Source of the DNA: Streptomyces sp. CB00455
GTDB lineage: Bacteria > Actinomycetota > Actinomycetes > Streptomycetales > Streptomycetaceae
Assembly: GCF_001905445.1 (NCBI RefSeq)
Contig: NZ_LIVQ01000001.1
Coordinates: 1,636,335 to 1,700,334 of the forward strand
Reading direction: 5' to 3'
Length of the DNA: 64,000 bases
The position numbers were made by a program, and so were the translations under genes. A model generated the notes under the pieces. It saw nothing but the letters and a program-made list of their open reading frames with translations, was not told where the DNA came from and ran no database searches. This document shows positions 1 through 8,504 of this stretch, piece after piece. The first letter of the stretch is position 1; each line of letters opens with the position of its first letter.

Positions 1-620
1 CGGAAACCCGAGCTGAGGAAGGCCGATACGGAGGGGGTGTTGCGGATGTCCGGTTCCGCGACGACGCGTGTGCAGCGGGGGCGGTTGTCGAGTACGAGCC
101 CGGCGACGGCGCGCAGCAGTGTGGTGCCCAGGCCCCGGCCTCGGTTCGTGCCGTCTCCGATGAGCAGGTGGATACCCGTGTCGTGGGGGCGCGCCGGGTA
201 GTGGCGGGAGAGCGGGTCGAGATCGGCCCGGTACACCTCCCAGTAGCTCATCGGCGTGCCGTCCAGCAGGCCCAGGCAGGGAATGCTGCGGCCGTCTCCG
301 TCGAGCTGGGCCCGCAGGTGGGCGGCGGTGACGGCGGCGGGACCGGCGAGCTCCCAGAAGGCCGCCACCGCGGGGTCGTTCATCCAGCGGGTGAGGATTT
401 CCAGGTCGCGGTCCGGTCGTACGGGTTCGAGGCGGAAGATCCCGGCGGGGGTGCGGGTACTGCCCCAGGTGGCCGGGGAGTCAAGGAGTTCAGCCTCGGC
501 GAGCAGGGGCAACAGCTGGGCCGGGAGCCGTAGTTCGACCGTGTCGCCCGGGGCGCGGGTGGTGCGGATGGTGCCGGTGGCGTGGGTGGCGGTGCCGGCG
601 GGCGCGTCTGTGGTGGGCAT
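1..620 (-). CDS. GNAT N-acetyltransferase for siderophore biosynthesis (IucB/RhbD-like), 3' end cut by the window edge
   Basis: Minus-strand ORF starting at the ATG complementary to 618-620 and running off the left edge, so about 206 residues are visible. The visible protein has the IucB-type order: a divergent N-terminal half with a PATWGSTRTPAG stretch, then the motifs WMNDPAVAAFWE, SYWEVYRADLDP, GIHLLIGD and NRGRGLGTTLLRAV, the last being the acetyl-CoA-binding loop. Family members acylate the hydroxylamine of an N-hydroxylated diamine to make the hydroxamate arm of aerobactin- or schizokinen-type siderophores. It starts 30 nt after the stop of the IucA/IucC gene, so the two are probably cotranscribed. 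The exact acyl donor cannot be told from sequence. A monooxygenase partner would be expected just outside the window. Confidence 0.85.
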   Translation of the reverse strand, partial: MPTTDAPAGTATHATGTIRTTRAPGDTVELRLPAQLLPLLAEAELLDSPATWGSTRTPAGIFRLEPVRPDRDLEILTRWMNDPAVAAFWELAGPAAVTAAHLRAQLDGDGRSIPCLGLLDGTPMSYWEVYRADLDPLSRHYPARPHDTGIHLLIGDGTNRGRGLGTTLLRAVAGLVLDNRPRCTRVVAEPDIRNTPSVSAFLSSGF

Positions 621-650
621 GGGGCTCTTCCCCGCGTCGATGCCGACGCG

Positions 651-3491
651 TCAGTCGTGGAGGGGGTTGGTGAGGGTGACGTAGACGGACTGGGTGTCGA
701 CGGGTCCCACGAGTTCGTCGAGGCCTCCGAGGCGGGTGAGCAGGTTCGCCTTGCAGCGCAGGGTCGGCGAGTCGAGCAGCCGGGTGGGCAGCGGGCCGAG
801 GTCCGCGTTCTTGCCGAGGAAACGGCGGAAGGCGGCGAGGAGCACGCGTTCGTCGGCGAGCCGCTGGGAGCCGAAGGCACCGATGAGGCCGAGCACGTTG
901 TTGATGCCGAGGTAGTAGGCGAAGCGTTCGTCGGTGACGGCGTCGGAGACGAAGGTGTCGCTGAGGCTGCCGATGCCGGGGAGCCGGTGCTCCAGTTCCG
1001 CGCGGTGTGACTCTCGGAAGTAGTAGCCCTGGTTGTCGCGGTAGCGGCCGCCGACCGGCCAGCCGGCGGGGTCGAGGAGGACCAGGGTGTTCTGCTGGTG
1101 CGCTTCGAGGGCGATGCCGGCGAGGGCGTCGAAGGCGAGTACCGGCAGGACGACGTGGTCGAGGTAGCGCAGGAACCACTCGGCGGCGACGGCCGAGGTG
1201 GTGTGTCCGGTGGCGGCGGCGAGGCCGGTGACGATCTCGGCGAGCCGGGAGCTCATGGTGGTCCGGCCGGGCCACGGGCGGGGCGCGGTGAGCGCGGCGA
1301 TGCAGACGGCGTCGTCGCCGGAGCGGAAGGGGTTGTGGCGCAGCAGGACGTCGAGGCCGGGGACGGGGGTGCCGTCCGGGGCATCGACGGCGACCCAGGC
1401 GGGGTCGCGGACGATGTCGAAGCCGGGGTGGGCGGCCTGCCACTGCTCGGCGAGGCCGGTGCGCAGCAGCCGGTGCACTTCGACGCCGCGGTGGAGTTCC
1501 TTGCGGAGGTTCTCGCGGCGGGAGTTGGTGATGCGCAGGCCGAGGGAGAGCTTGAGCATCGCGGGTGCGTCCGGGCGGTGGACGGTGCGGACGGAGGAGG
1601 TGGGGTACCAGGGGGCGCCGTAGGGGCCGAGGTCGTGCAGGAGCCCGGCGTCGCGGAGGACGGCGACGGCGGGACGTTCGAGCAGGTCACGGGCCTGCCA
1701 GGGGTGGAGGGGCAGGGGCGTGGTGCCGTCGGGGAGCGGAAGTCCGGGGGCGAGCCGGCCGAGCAGCCGGGCGGCCGGGACGGGGCGGCCGCGCTCGGTC
1801 CAGGCGGAGGCGGTGGCGAGGACGGAGGGGGCGATCGCGAACCAGTGCAGGGGGAAGGAGCCGTGGAGTTCGGGTGAGTAGCGGTGGCTCTCGGCTTCGG
1901 AGAGTCCTTCGCGGCTCTTGGGGTCCGGCTGGAGGGGGTGGCCGAGGAGGAGGGACTGTTCGGCGGTCAGGAAGCGGTCCGTGCCGATGGGGGCGGGGGC
2001 GGTGGGGCGGCTGCGCCGGTCGGCGATGAACTGCGCGGTGCGGCGGACCGAGTCGGCGACCCGTCCGACGAGGCCGGCGTTGCCGGGGCCTTCGACGGGG
2101 GCGCCGGGAGCGGTGGGGTGGCTGCCGGCGCCTTCTCGGGCGATCAGGGCGGCGAGGGTGACGGCGTCCACGGCGGGGGCGGTGGTGGGCGCGCCGGCCA
2201 GCCGGGCGGGGCCGAAGCGGTGCCAGCCCGTGAGGGACCAGTGCCGTACGGGGACGAGCAGGGCCGCGCCGGATACGGGGAGGGGGATGCGCAGCGGGGT
2301 TCCGGCCGGACCGTCGGGCCTGCGGAGCCCGGCTTCGCGCACCCAGCACCGCAGAAGGTTCTCCGCTGCGGCGGCGTCTGCGGCGACGGCCGGATCGGGG
2401 TGGTTCAGGAGGTCGGGCTGCGTGGCCCGCTCCGCTCCGGCGGACGCCGTCCAGGCCGGCCGGGGCCTCGGCGTGCCGTCCTTCTGCCGGGGCACGGTGG
2501 GGGCTGCCTCGGTACCGGCCGCGGGGGTGTGGTGTTCCGGCTGCGGTTGCTCCGGCGGGGCGGGGCGAGGTTCGGGGCCGGCCCCTAGATTGCCGCCGGC
2601 CGCCGGGGTCGGAGCGCCGTATGCCAGCTCCGTCCCCCCGAGGGGTAGGGGCGCCACGGGCTGCTCCGCCGGGGCGAGGCCGAACCGGAATTCGCCGCCG
2701 GCCGCCGGGGCGGGTGCGCCGTCAACCTGCCGGGATTCCCCGGAGGACAGGGGCGGCAGGGGGCCTGGCTGCGATTGCCCCGCGGAGGCGGGGCGAGGTT
2801 CGGGGCCGGGCCCGGGGCTGCCGCCGGCCGCGGGGTCGGGCACGCTGTCCGGTCGGTTGGCTCCCCTGCGGGGTAGGGGCGGCAAGGGGTTCGGGCCCCG
2901 TACCGCCTCCGCGGCGGGCAGCCCGGGAGGCGTCTCACCGACGTGCCGCTCGTCGGCCTCCGACCGTGGCTCTTGTGCATCGCATGCGGTGGCGGTGTCA
3001 CGCTCACCCAGGCCCTGTTGGGCTCCCACGCCCTGCTCGGCACACCGCGCTCCCGGCCGGACGGCGTCGGGTTCGAGCCGGAACGAGACTTCGGGTAGGC
3101 CCGCGCCCGGGCCGGCCGACGAGGACGACCGCTGGGCCGGCCCGGCAGAACCCGGGGTGAGGGGAGCCTGCCACTCCAAGGCACCGGGCGTGCCTGGGCC
3201 CGGCCCGCCTGCGGGGGCGTGCCCACGCAACGGCGCCGGACCGGTGGTACCGGTGTCGGGGCGGTGTGCGGGGGCGGGGTCCCCGGCCCCGGGAACGGCC
3301 GCGGCCGCACAACGTGGAGCAGCGGAGGTCCCGGGGGCCGGCGTAACCGAACCGGGCGTGACCGAGGCCGGCGCACCTGAACCGGGCCTGCCCGAGGCCG
3401 GCGCACCCGAGGTTAGGGCGCCGTAGGCAGGGGCGCCGTGGACCGGGGTCGCGGGGAAAGGGGTGGGGGGTGTGGGGTGGGGATCGGGCAT
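651..3491 (-). CDS. IucA/IucC family NIS siderophore synthetase with a long Pro/Ala/Gly-rich N-terminal extension
   Basis: Predicted 946 residues. The C-terminal ~550 residues form a full NIS synthetase: the GSFPLHWFAIAPS region, LPLHPWQ, the KLSLGLRITNSRR ATP/citrate-binding segment, LRHNPF, ALEAHQQNTLV and RDNQGYYFRES. NIS synthetases adenylate a carboxylate (usually citrate) and couple it to an amine or hydroxylamine. The start at 3491 follows an AAGGA ribosome site and lies 20 nt after the aminotransferase stop. The first ~390 residues are low-complexity (Pro, Ala, Gly, Glu) with internal duplications and no recognisable fold. Family members are usually about 550-620 residues, so this extension is unusual. 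A shorter start at an internal GTG cannot be excluded, but no internal ATG precedes the enzyme domain. The substrate is inferred from neighbours to be a diaminopropane-type hydroxamate. Confidence 0.88.
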   Translation of the reverse strand: MPDPHPTPPTPFPATPVHGAPAYGALTSGAPASGRPGSGAPASVTPGSVTPAPGTSAAPRCAAAAVPGAGDPAPAHRPDTGTTGPAPLRGHAPAGGPGPGTPGALEWQAPLTPGSAGPAQRSSSSAGPGAGLPEVSFRLEPDAVRPGARCAEQGVGAQQGLGERDTATACDAQEPRSEADERHVGETPPGLPAAEAVRGPNPLPPLPRRGANRPDSVPDPAAGGSPGPGPEPRPASAGQSQPGPLPPLSSGESRQVDGAPAPAAGGEFRFGLAPAEQPVAPLPLGGTELAYGAPTPAAGGNLGAGPEPRPAPPEQPQPEHHTPAAGTEAAPTVPRQKDGTPRPRPAWTASAGAERATQPDLLNHPDPAVAADAAAAENLLRCWVREAGLRRPDGPAGTPLRIPLPVSGAALLVPVRHWSLTGWHRFGPARLAGAPTTAPAVDAVTLAALIAREGAGSHPTAPGAPVEGPGNAGLVGRVADSVRRTAQFIADRRSRPTAPAPIGTDRFLTAEQSLLLGHPLQPDPKSREGLSEAESHRYSPELHGSFPLHWFAIAPSVLATASAWTERGRPVPAARLLGRLAPGLPLPDGTTPLPLHPWQARDLLERPAVAVLRDAGLLHDLGPYGAPWYPTSSVRTVHRPDAPAMLKLSLGLRITNSRRENLRKELHRGVEVHRLLRTGLAEQWQAAHPGFDIVRDPAWVAVDAPDGTPVPGLDVLLRHNPFRSGDDAVCIAALTAPRPWPGRTTMSSRLAEIVTGLAAATGHTTSAVAAEWFLRYLDHVVLPVLAFDALAGIALEAHQQNTLVLLDPAGWPVGGRYRDNQGYYFRESHRAELEHRLPGIGSLSDTFVSDAVTDERFAYYLGINNVLGLIGAFGSQRLADERVLLAAFRRFLGKNADLGPLPTRLLDSPTLRCKANLLTRLGGLDELVGPVDTQSVYVTLTNPLHD

Positions 3492-3511
3492 GGGGGGTCC
3501 TTGGGGTGCGG

Positions 3512-5335
3512 TCAGCGGGGGCGTCGGGCTGCGGCCGGGATGGCTTCGGCCAGGCGGTCCAGGACCGCGGCGGCCTGCTCGTCGGTGAGGATCAGCGGGG
3601 GGAGCAGGCGGACGACGGCGCTGTGGCGGCCGCCGAGTTCGACGATCAGGCCGCGGTCCAGGCACTCCTGTCGCACGGCCGCGGCCAGGGCGGGCGCGGC
3701 GGCGCCGGTGTCGGGGTCGACGAGTTCGACCCCGATCATCAGGCCGCGGCCCCGGACGTCCCCGATGCAGGGCTGGGCGGCGGCCAGGCCGCGCAGGGCC
3801 GTCAGCATCCGCTCCCCCAGCGCGGCCGCTCGCTCGGCGAGCCGGTTCTCGCGGACGAAGGCGAGCGTGGCGGTACCGGCGGCCATGGCCAGCTGGTTGC
3901 CGCGGAAGGTGCCCGCGTGCGCGCCGGGGCCCCACACGTCCAGGTCGGCGCGGTAGACGACCACCGCGAGCGGCAGGCTGCCTCCGATGGCCTTGGACAG
4001 CACCATCACGTCGGGCACCACCCCGGCGTGGTCGACGCCCCAGAACGCGCCGGTCCGGCCCACGCCCGTCTGTACCTCGTCCGCGATCAGCGGGATGCCA
4101 CGGGTCGCGGTGAGCTCCCGCATCCGGCGCAGCCAGGCGTCCGGGGCGGGGAGGACTCCGCCCTCGCCCTGCACCGGTTCGACGATCATTCCGGCGGGGG
4201 CGGACACGCCGCTCTTGGGGTCGTCCAGCAGGTTCTCCGCCCAGCGGGCGCCGAGTTCGGCTCCCTCGGGGCCGCCGACGCCGAAGGGGCAGCGGAGGTC
4301 CTGGGGGAAGGGAAGCCGGGTCACCCGTACGTCGGGGGCTCCTCCCGAGGCGTCCAGGGCTCCGGCGGTCATGCCGTGGTAGGCCCCGGTGAAGGCGAGC
4401 AGTCCCGAGCGTCCGGTCGCGGTGCGGACCAGTCTGAGGGCGGCCTCGACGGCGTCCGTACCGGCGGGCCCGCAGAACTGGATGCGGGCGTCGGCGGCCA
4501 GGGCGGCCGGCAGGCAGGCGAACAGCTCCGTGGTGAAGGCGTCCTTGACCGGGGTGGCGAGGTCCAGCACGTGCAGCGGCGCTCCGGAGTCGAGGACTCC
4601 GCGGATGGCGTCCAGCACGACCGGGTGGTTGTGTCCGAGGGCCAGGGTCCCGGCCCCGGAGAGGCAGTCGAGGTAGCGGCGCCCGTCGGCCCCTTCGATG
4701 GTGAGCCCGCGGGCCCGCACCGGGACGATGGGCAGCGAGCGTGCGTAGGTCCGGGCGGCGGACTCCCGTTGCGCCTGCCGGCGCAGGATCAGGACGCCGT
4801 CCGGGGCTGCGCCAGCGCCCGGCCTCCCGGCCGCCCCGCCGGGCCCGGTATCCCGCGCCGCCGCTCCGGTCCGCTCCGGAGCGCTCCGGCCCGCCGGTCC
4901 CGGAGCTGTCATTCCGCCCCGGCCCGCCGCTCCCGGTCCCGTCGGCTCACCCGGCCCCGCCGCCTCGCCCCGGTCCACCACTCCCGACGGATCACCCCGG
5001 CCCGCCGCTCCCGCTCCCGGCCCCGGTCCCGCCAGCTCACCCGGCCCCGCCGCCTCGCCCTGGTCGGCCGCTCCCGACGGATCGGCTCGGCCCGCCGATG
5101 CCGCCCGATCGCCGTGTTCCGCCGGGCACGCCAGTCCTGGTGCGTCGTCAACTCCGCCGTCCCTGGCGGGGCCTGGTCGGCTCCCCCGGGGTGGCACCAG
5201 CGACGCGGTCTCCGCGACGGCAGGGTCGGCGTCAACGGCCGCGGCTGCATCGGCCGCGGCCCCGGCCGGCTTGGTCAGTGCCACGAGTGTCGGTCCTCCC
5301 GCACGGATTGCCCTTCCGGATTGCGCCTCGAACAT
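3512..5335 (-). CDS. Class III PLP aminotransferase, diaminobutyrate--2-oxoglutarate type (RhbA-like)
   Basis: The catalytic part, about the last 430 residues, has the class III pattern: GRRYLDCLSGAGTLALGHNHP, FCGPAGTDAVEAALRL, FTGAYHGMT, LIADEVQTGVGRTG with the PLP-contacting Asp, and the Schiff-base Lys in VMVLSKAIGG. Such enzymes make L-2,4-diaminobutyrate, the precursor of 1,3-diaminopropane in rhizobactin and schizokinen pathways, which fits the NIS synthetase and acetyltransferase downstream. The start at 5335 (ATG after GGGGGAG) gives 607 residues with ~140 low-complexity residues first. An internal ATG at 4912 would give a family-typical 466 residues but has a poorer ribosome site. 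The extension contains a duplicated ~30-residue block. A decarboxylase partner is not in the window. Confidence 0.87.
   Translation of the reverse strand: MFEAQSGRAIRAGGPTLVALTKPAGAAADAAAAVDADPAVAETASLVPPRGSRPGPARDGGVDDAPGLACPAEHGDRAASAGRADPSGAADQGEAAGPGELAGPGPGAGAAGRGDPSGVVDRGEAAGPGEPTGPGAAGRGGMTAPGPAGRSAPERTGAAARDTGPGGAAGRPGAGAAPDGVLILRRQAQRESAARTYARSLPIVPVRARGLTIEGADGRRYLDCLSGAGTLALGHNHPVVLDAIRGVLDSGAPLHVLDLATPVKDAFTTELFACLPAALAADARIQFCGPAGTDAVEAALRLVRTATGRSGLLAFTGAYHGMTAGALDASGGAPDVRVTRLPFPQDLRCPFGVGGPEGAELGARWAENLLDDPKSGVSAPAGMIVEPVQGEGGVLPAPDAWLRRMRELTATRGIPLIADEVQTGVGRTGAFWGVDHAGVVPDVMVLSKAIGGSLPLAVVVYRADLDVWGPGAHAGTFRGNQLAMAAGTATLAFVRENRLAERAAALGERMLTALRGLAAAQPCIGDVRGRGLMIGVELVDPDTGAAAPALAAAVRQECLDRGLIVELGGRHSAVVRLLPPLILTDEQAAAVLDRLAEAIPAAARRPR
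4944..5102. repeat. Two-copy ~90-bp imperfect tandem repeat in the 5' part of the aminotransferase gene
   Basis: The block beginning GCTCACCCGGCCCCGCCGCC near 4945 recurs near 5035 with only a few changes, and the following ACTCCCGACGGATC-like stretch also recurs at the same 90-bp offset. The period is a multiple of three, so the reading frame is kept and the protein carries two GDPSG..D.GEAAGPGE-type segments. It lies in the questionable N-terminal extension, upstream of the alternative start at 4912. Confidence 0.7.
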
Positions 5336-5541
5336 CAACGCTGCTCCCCCGTCCCCCGTACGTACCAACGACGGTGACGGCGACGGATCACGGGCGGGTC
5401 CAAGATCCTTGTCCCCGGGGGCGCCGGCACCGGGGGAACGAGGTTCGGGGAACCGCGCCCCCGGCCTGTGCCGTCCCCAACCTCGGCGGCATAGTGGGGT
5501 GCTGCACTCCACGCCTCGACACCACCAGGGGGACGAAAGAC

Positions 5542-6711
5542 ATGCGACCGAACCGACCGGTCACCGCGGCCCTGTGCGCGGCCGCTCTCGCGCTGAGCGC
5601 CGCCGCCTGCGGCCCCGGCGACGCGGAGGCCGGCGGCGACGCCAAGCCGACCGTGTCGGCGAGCCTCCCGGGCACGGACGGGATCAAGATCCCGGACCAG
5701 CTCAGGGACAAGCTCAAAGAGCACGGCATAGACGTGGAGAAGTGGAAGGGGGGTGCGTGGAAGAACTGGAAGAAGGAGGACTGGCTCCGCGAGGCGGGCG
5801 ACTACATCAACCCGGTCATCGAGGGCCTGTGGGACTCCGACCGCATGCGTGACGCGGAGCAGCCGCAGCAGCCGGCCGTCGACCCGGACGCGGGCAAGGA
5901 CCAGGGCGTCACCGACCCGACCCCGGTGCCCGTGAGCGCGAAGGCGGCGAGCGCGCCCTACCACCAGAGCGTCCCCCAGGCCGGCAAGGTCTTCTTCGAC
6001 GGGCCCGAGGGCTCGATGGTCTGCTCGGCGACCGTGGTCAAGGACCCGGCGCACCCCGGCAAGTCCAACCTGGTGTGGACGGCGGGCCACTGCGTGCACG
6101 CCGGCAAGTCCGGCGGCTGGTACCGCAACATCGCCTTCGTCCCCTCCTACAACAACGCGGCCAAGGCGGCGGCGCAGCTCAAGGGCGCGCCCCGCGAGCA
6201 GGTGGCCCCGTACGGCGTCTGGTGGAGCGACTGGGCGCAGACCTCCGACCAGTGGATCGCGACCGGCGGTCCGACCGGTGGCGCGGGCGCCCCGTACGAC
6301 TTCGCGGTGCTGCACGTGACGCCCGAGAAGGGTGGCGGCAAGTCCCTGGAGGAGACGGTCGGTTCGGCGCTCCCGGTGGACTTCAACGCTCCCGCGGTGG
6401 CGAAGGTGTCGGGTCTCACGGCCACCGGCTACCCGGCTGCGGCTCCGTTCGACGGGCAGAAGGCGTACCAGTGCACGGACAAGCCGGGCCGGCTGTCGCT
6501 GACGGCGGCAGCGCCGGTGATGTACCGCATCGGCTGCAACATGACCGGCGGCTCCTCCGGCGGCGGCTGGGTCGCGGCGGGCTCGGACGGCAAGCCGGCG
6601 CTGGTGTCGAACACCTCGATCGGCCCGGCCAAGGCGGGTTGGCTGGCCGGACCTCGGCTGGGCCCCGAGGCGAAGGGCATCTTCGACGCCGTGAGCGGGA
6701 AGTTCAAGTAG
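5542..6711 (+). CDS. Secreted trypsin-like (S1 family) serine protease
   Basis: 389 residues. The N-terminus is a signal peptide (MRPNRPVTAALCAAALALSA) ending in AAAC, which could be a weak lipobox. A charged segment rich in Lys and Trp (about residues 55-90) follows, then the protease domain. Visible catalytic residues: His183 in WTAGHC, Asp253 in PYDFAV and Ser339 in GGSSGG, where GSSGG replaces the usual GDSGG. Family members are exported and cleave proteins outside the cell; the natural substrate is not known. It is monocistronic, divergent from the aminotransferase (207-nt gap) and followed by a strong hairpin shared with convergent hflX. The start at ATG 5542 follows a GGGGGA ribosome site. 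Whether it is lipid-anchored or free is uncertain. Confidence 0.88.
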   Translation: MRPNRPVTAALCAAALALSAAACGPGDAEAGGDAKPTVSASLPGTDGIKIPDQLRDKLKEHGIDVEKWKGGAWKNWKKEDWLREAGDYINPVIEGLWDSDRMRDAEQPQQPAVDPDAGKDQGVTDPTPVPVSAKAASAPYHQSVPQAGKVFFDGPEGSMVCSATVVKDPAHPGKSNLVWTAGHCVHAGKSGGWYRNIAFVPSYNNAAKAAAQLKGAPREQVAPYGVWWSDWAQTSDQWIATGGPTGGAGAPYDFAVLHVTPEKGGGKSLEETVGSALPVDFNAPAVAKVSGLTATGYPAAAPFDGQKAYQCTDKPGRLSLTAAAPVMYRIGCNMTGGSSGGGWVAAGSDGKPALVSNTSIGPAKAGWLAGPRLGPEAKGIFDAVSGKFK

Positions 6712-6792
6712 ATCGTCAAGCAGACCGGGCAGATCGAGTCGTTTGCGTTGTTCTAGCCGTTCGAGCCGTTCAAGCCCGGCGGCGGCGGTGAG

Positions 6793-6835
6793 AACGGCCG
6801 AGGGCCCCCTGCGGTGCAGGGGGCCCTCGGCCGTT
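6793..6835. terminator. Bidirectional terminator hairpin between protease and hflX
   Basis: A perfect 20-bp inverted repeat (6793-6812 with 6816-6835) with a 3-nt loop GGT lies in the gap between the convergent stops at 6711 and 6885. Arms begin AACGGCCGAGGG. There is no long U tract on either side, which is common in high-GC actinobacteria. It can serve both transcripts. Confidence 0.88.
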
Positions 6836-6884
6836 CAGACGTTCAGACGTCCAGCCGAAGCGGACGCCGCGGGTGTCCGGCCCG

Positions 6885-8390
6885 TCAGCGCTTCGCGAGC
6901 GCGTACGGTGCCAGGTCCGCCGCCAGCTCCTGGTGGACGCGGGCCTTGAGCAGGGTGCCCTCCGCGGTGTGCTCCTCGGAGATCACCTCGCCCTCGGCGT
7001 GCGCCTTGGCGATCAGCGAGCCGAGGGTGTACGGCACCAGGGCCTCCACCTCGACCTCGGGCCGCGGCAGCTCCGAGTCGATGAGCGCGAGGAGTTCCTC
7101 GATGCCCATGCCCGTGCGCGCCGAGACGGCGATGGAGTGCCGCTCGATCCGCAGCAGGCGCTGCAGGACGAGCGGGTCCGCGGCATCCGCCTTGTTGATC
7201 ACGACGATCTCCGGCACGTTCACCGCGCCGACCTCGCGGATCACCTCGCGCACCGCCGCCAGCTGCTCCTCCGGCGCCGGGTGCGAGCCGTCCACGATGT
7301 GCAGGATGAGGTCGGAGTCCCCGACTTCCTCCATCGTGGAGCGGAACGCCTCGACGAGGTGGTGGGGCAGGTGCCGGACGAAGCCGACCGTGTCGGCCAG
7401 GGTGTAGACCCGGCCGCTGGGCGTCTCGGCCCGGCGCACGGTCGGGTCGAGGGTGGCGAACAGTGCGTTCTCCACCAGCACGCCCGCGCCCGTGAGGCGG
7501 TTGAGCAGCGAGGACTTTCCGGCGTTGGTGTAGCCGGCGATGGCCACCGACGGCACCTTGTTGCGGCGCCTTTCCTGGCGCTTGATGTCGCGGCCGGTCT
7601 TCATGTCCGCGATCTCCCGGCGCATCTTCGCCATCTTCTCGCGGATCCGGCGCCGGTCCGTCTCGATCTTGGTCTCACCGGGGCCGCGGGTCGCCATGCC
7701 GCCACCGCCGCCGCCACCCATCTGGCGGGACAGCGAGGCACCCCAGCCGCGCAGTCGCGGCAGCATGTACTGCATCTGCGCGAGCGCGACCTGCGCCTTG
7801 CCCTCTCGGGACTTGGCGTGCTGGGCGAAGATGTCGAGGATGAGGGCGGTCCGGTCGACCACCTTCACCTTGACGACGTCTTCGAGCGCGATGAGCTGGC
7901 CGGGGCTGAGCTCGCCGTCACAGACGACGGTGTCCGCGCCGCTCTCCATGACGATGTCGCGCAGCTCGCGGGCCTTGCCCGAGCCGATGAAGGTGGCGGG
8001 GTCCGGCTTGTCGCGGCGCTGGATCACGCCGTCGAGCACGAGGGCACCCGCGGTTTCGGCAAGGGCGGCGAGCTCCGCGAGGGAGTTCTCCGCGTCGGTC
8101 ACCGTTCCGGAGGTCCAGACACCGACGAGGACGACGCGCTCCAGGCGGAGCTGTCGGTACTCGACCTCGGTGACGTCTTCGAGCTCGGTGGAAAGGCCGG
8201 CCACACGGCGCAGGGCCGCGCGCTCGGAGCGTTCGAACTGCTCGCCGTCCCGGTCTCCGTCGATCTCGTGGCTCCAGGCGACGTCCTCTTCCATCAGGGC
8301 ATCGGCCCGAAGGCTCTCGGTGAAGCTCGGCGAGTCCTGCACGTCCTGTGCGTCCCGCGCGTCCTGGGAAGGGGAAGAAGAGGAGGTCAT
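6885..8390 (-). CDS. hflX: GTPase HflX, ribosome-associated
   Basis: 501 residues. The N-terminal HflX domain (residues ~85-270) contains the FIGSGKA and DGELSPGQ motifs. A Gly-rich linker (QMGGGGGGGMATRGPGETK) leads to the Era/Obg-type G domain: GYTNAGKSS (G1, around residue 290), DTVGFVRHLP (G3), INKAD (G4) and SART (G5). HflX binds the 50S subunit and splits stalled ribosomes, notably after heat stress, using GTP. The chosen ATG at 8390 follows AAGGATCC; an upstream in-frame start would add 16 residues with no homology. It is convergent with the protease and followed, on the same strand but well separated, by the M1 peptidase gene. Confidence 0.96.
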   Translation of the reverse strand: MTSSSSPSQDARDAQDVQDSPSFTESLRADALMEEDVAWSHEIDGDRDGEQFERSERAALRRVAGLSTELEDVTEVEYRQLRLERVVLVGVWTSGTVTDAENSLAELAALAETAGALVLDGVIQRRDKPDPATFIGSGKARELRDIVMESGADTVVCDGELSPGQLIALEDVVKVKVVDRTALILDIFAQHAKSREGKAQVALAQMQYMLPRLRGWGASLSRQMGGGGGGGMATRGPGETKIETDRRRIREKMAKMRREIADMKTGRDIKRQERRRNKVPSVAIAGYTNAGKSSLLNRLTGAGVLVENALFATLDPTVRRAETPSGRVYTLADTVGFVRHLPHHLVEAFRSTMEEVGDSDLILHIVDGSHPAPEEQLAAVREVIREVGAVNVPEIVVINKADAADPLVLQRLLRIERHSIAVSARTGMGIEELLALIDSELPRPEVEVEALVPYTLGSLIAKAHAEGEVISEEHTAEGTLLKARVHQELAADLAPYALAKR

Positions 8391-8504
8391 TGGATCCTTA
8401 CGTCGATTCGAATAGCACTGGTGGACTGTCACGTCCAACGTGTCACACCGCCCGGTGATTCCCCGAACGGCCCCGTCGATGGTGACATGCCCGTTCCTCG
8501 GCGG

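Noticed and set aside
3406..3421. AGGTTAGGGCGCC resembling half of an iron box
   Set aside because: Not palindromic, inside the NIS synthetase coding region, and not in front of any gene of the cluster.
8428..8448. Imperfect dyad TGTCACG..CGTGTCACA before hflX
   Set aside because: The arms differ by an inserted base and I could not tie it to a regulator.
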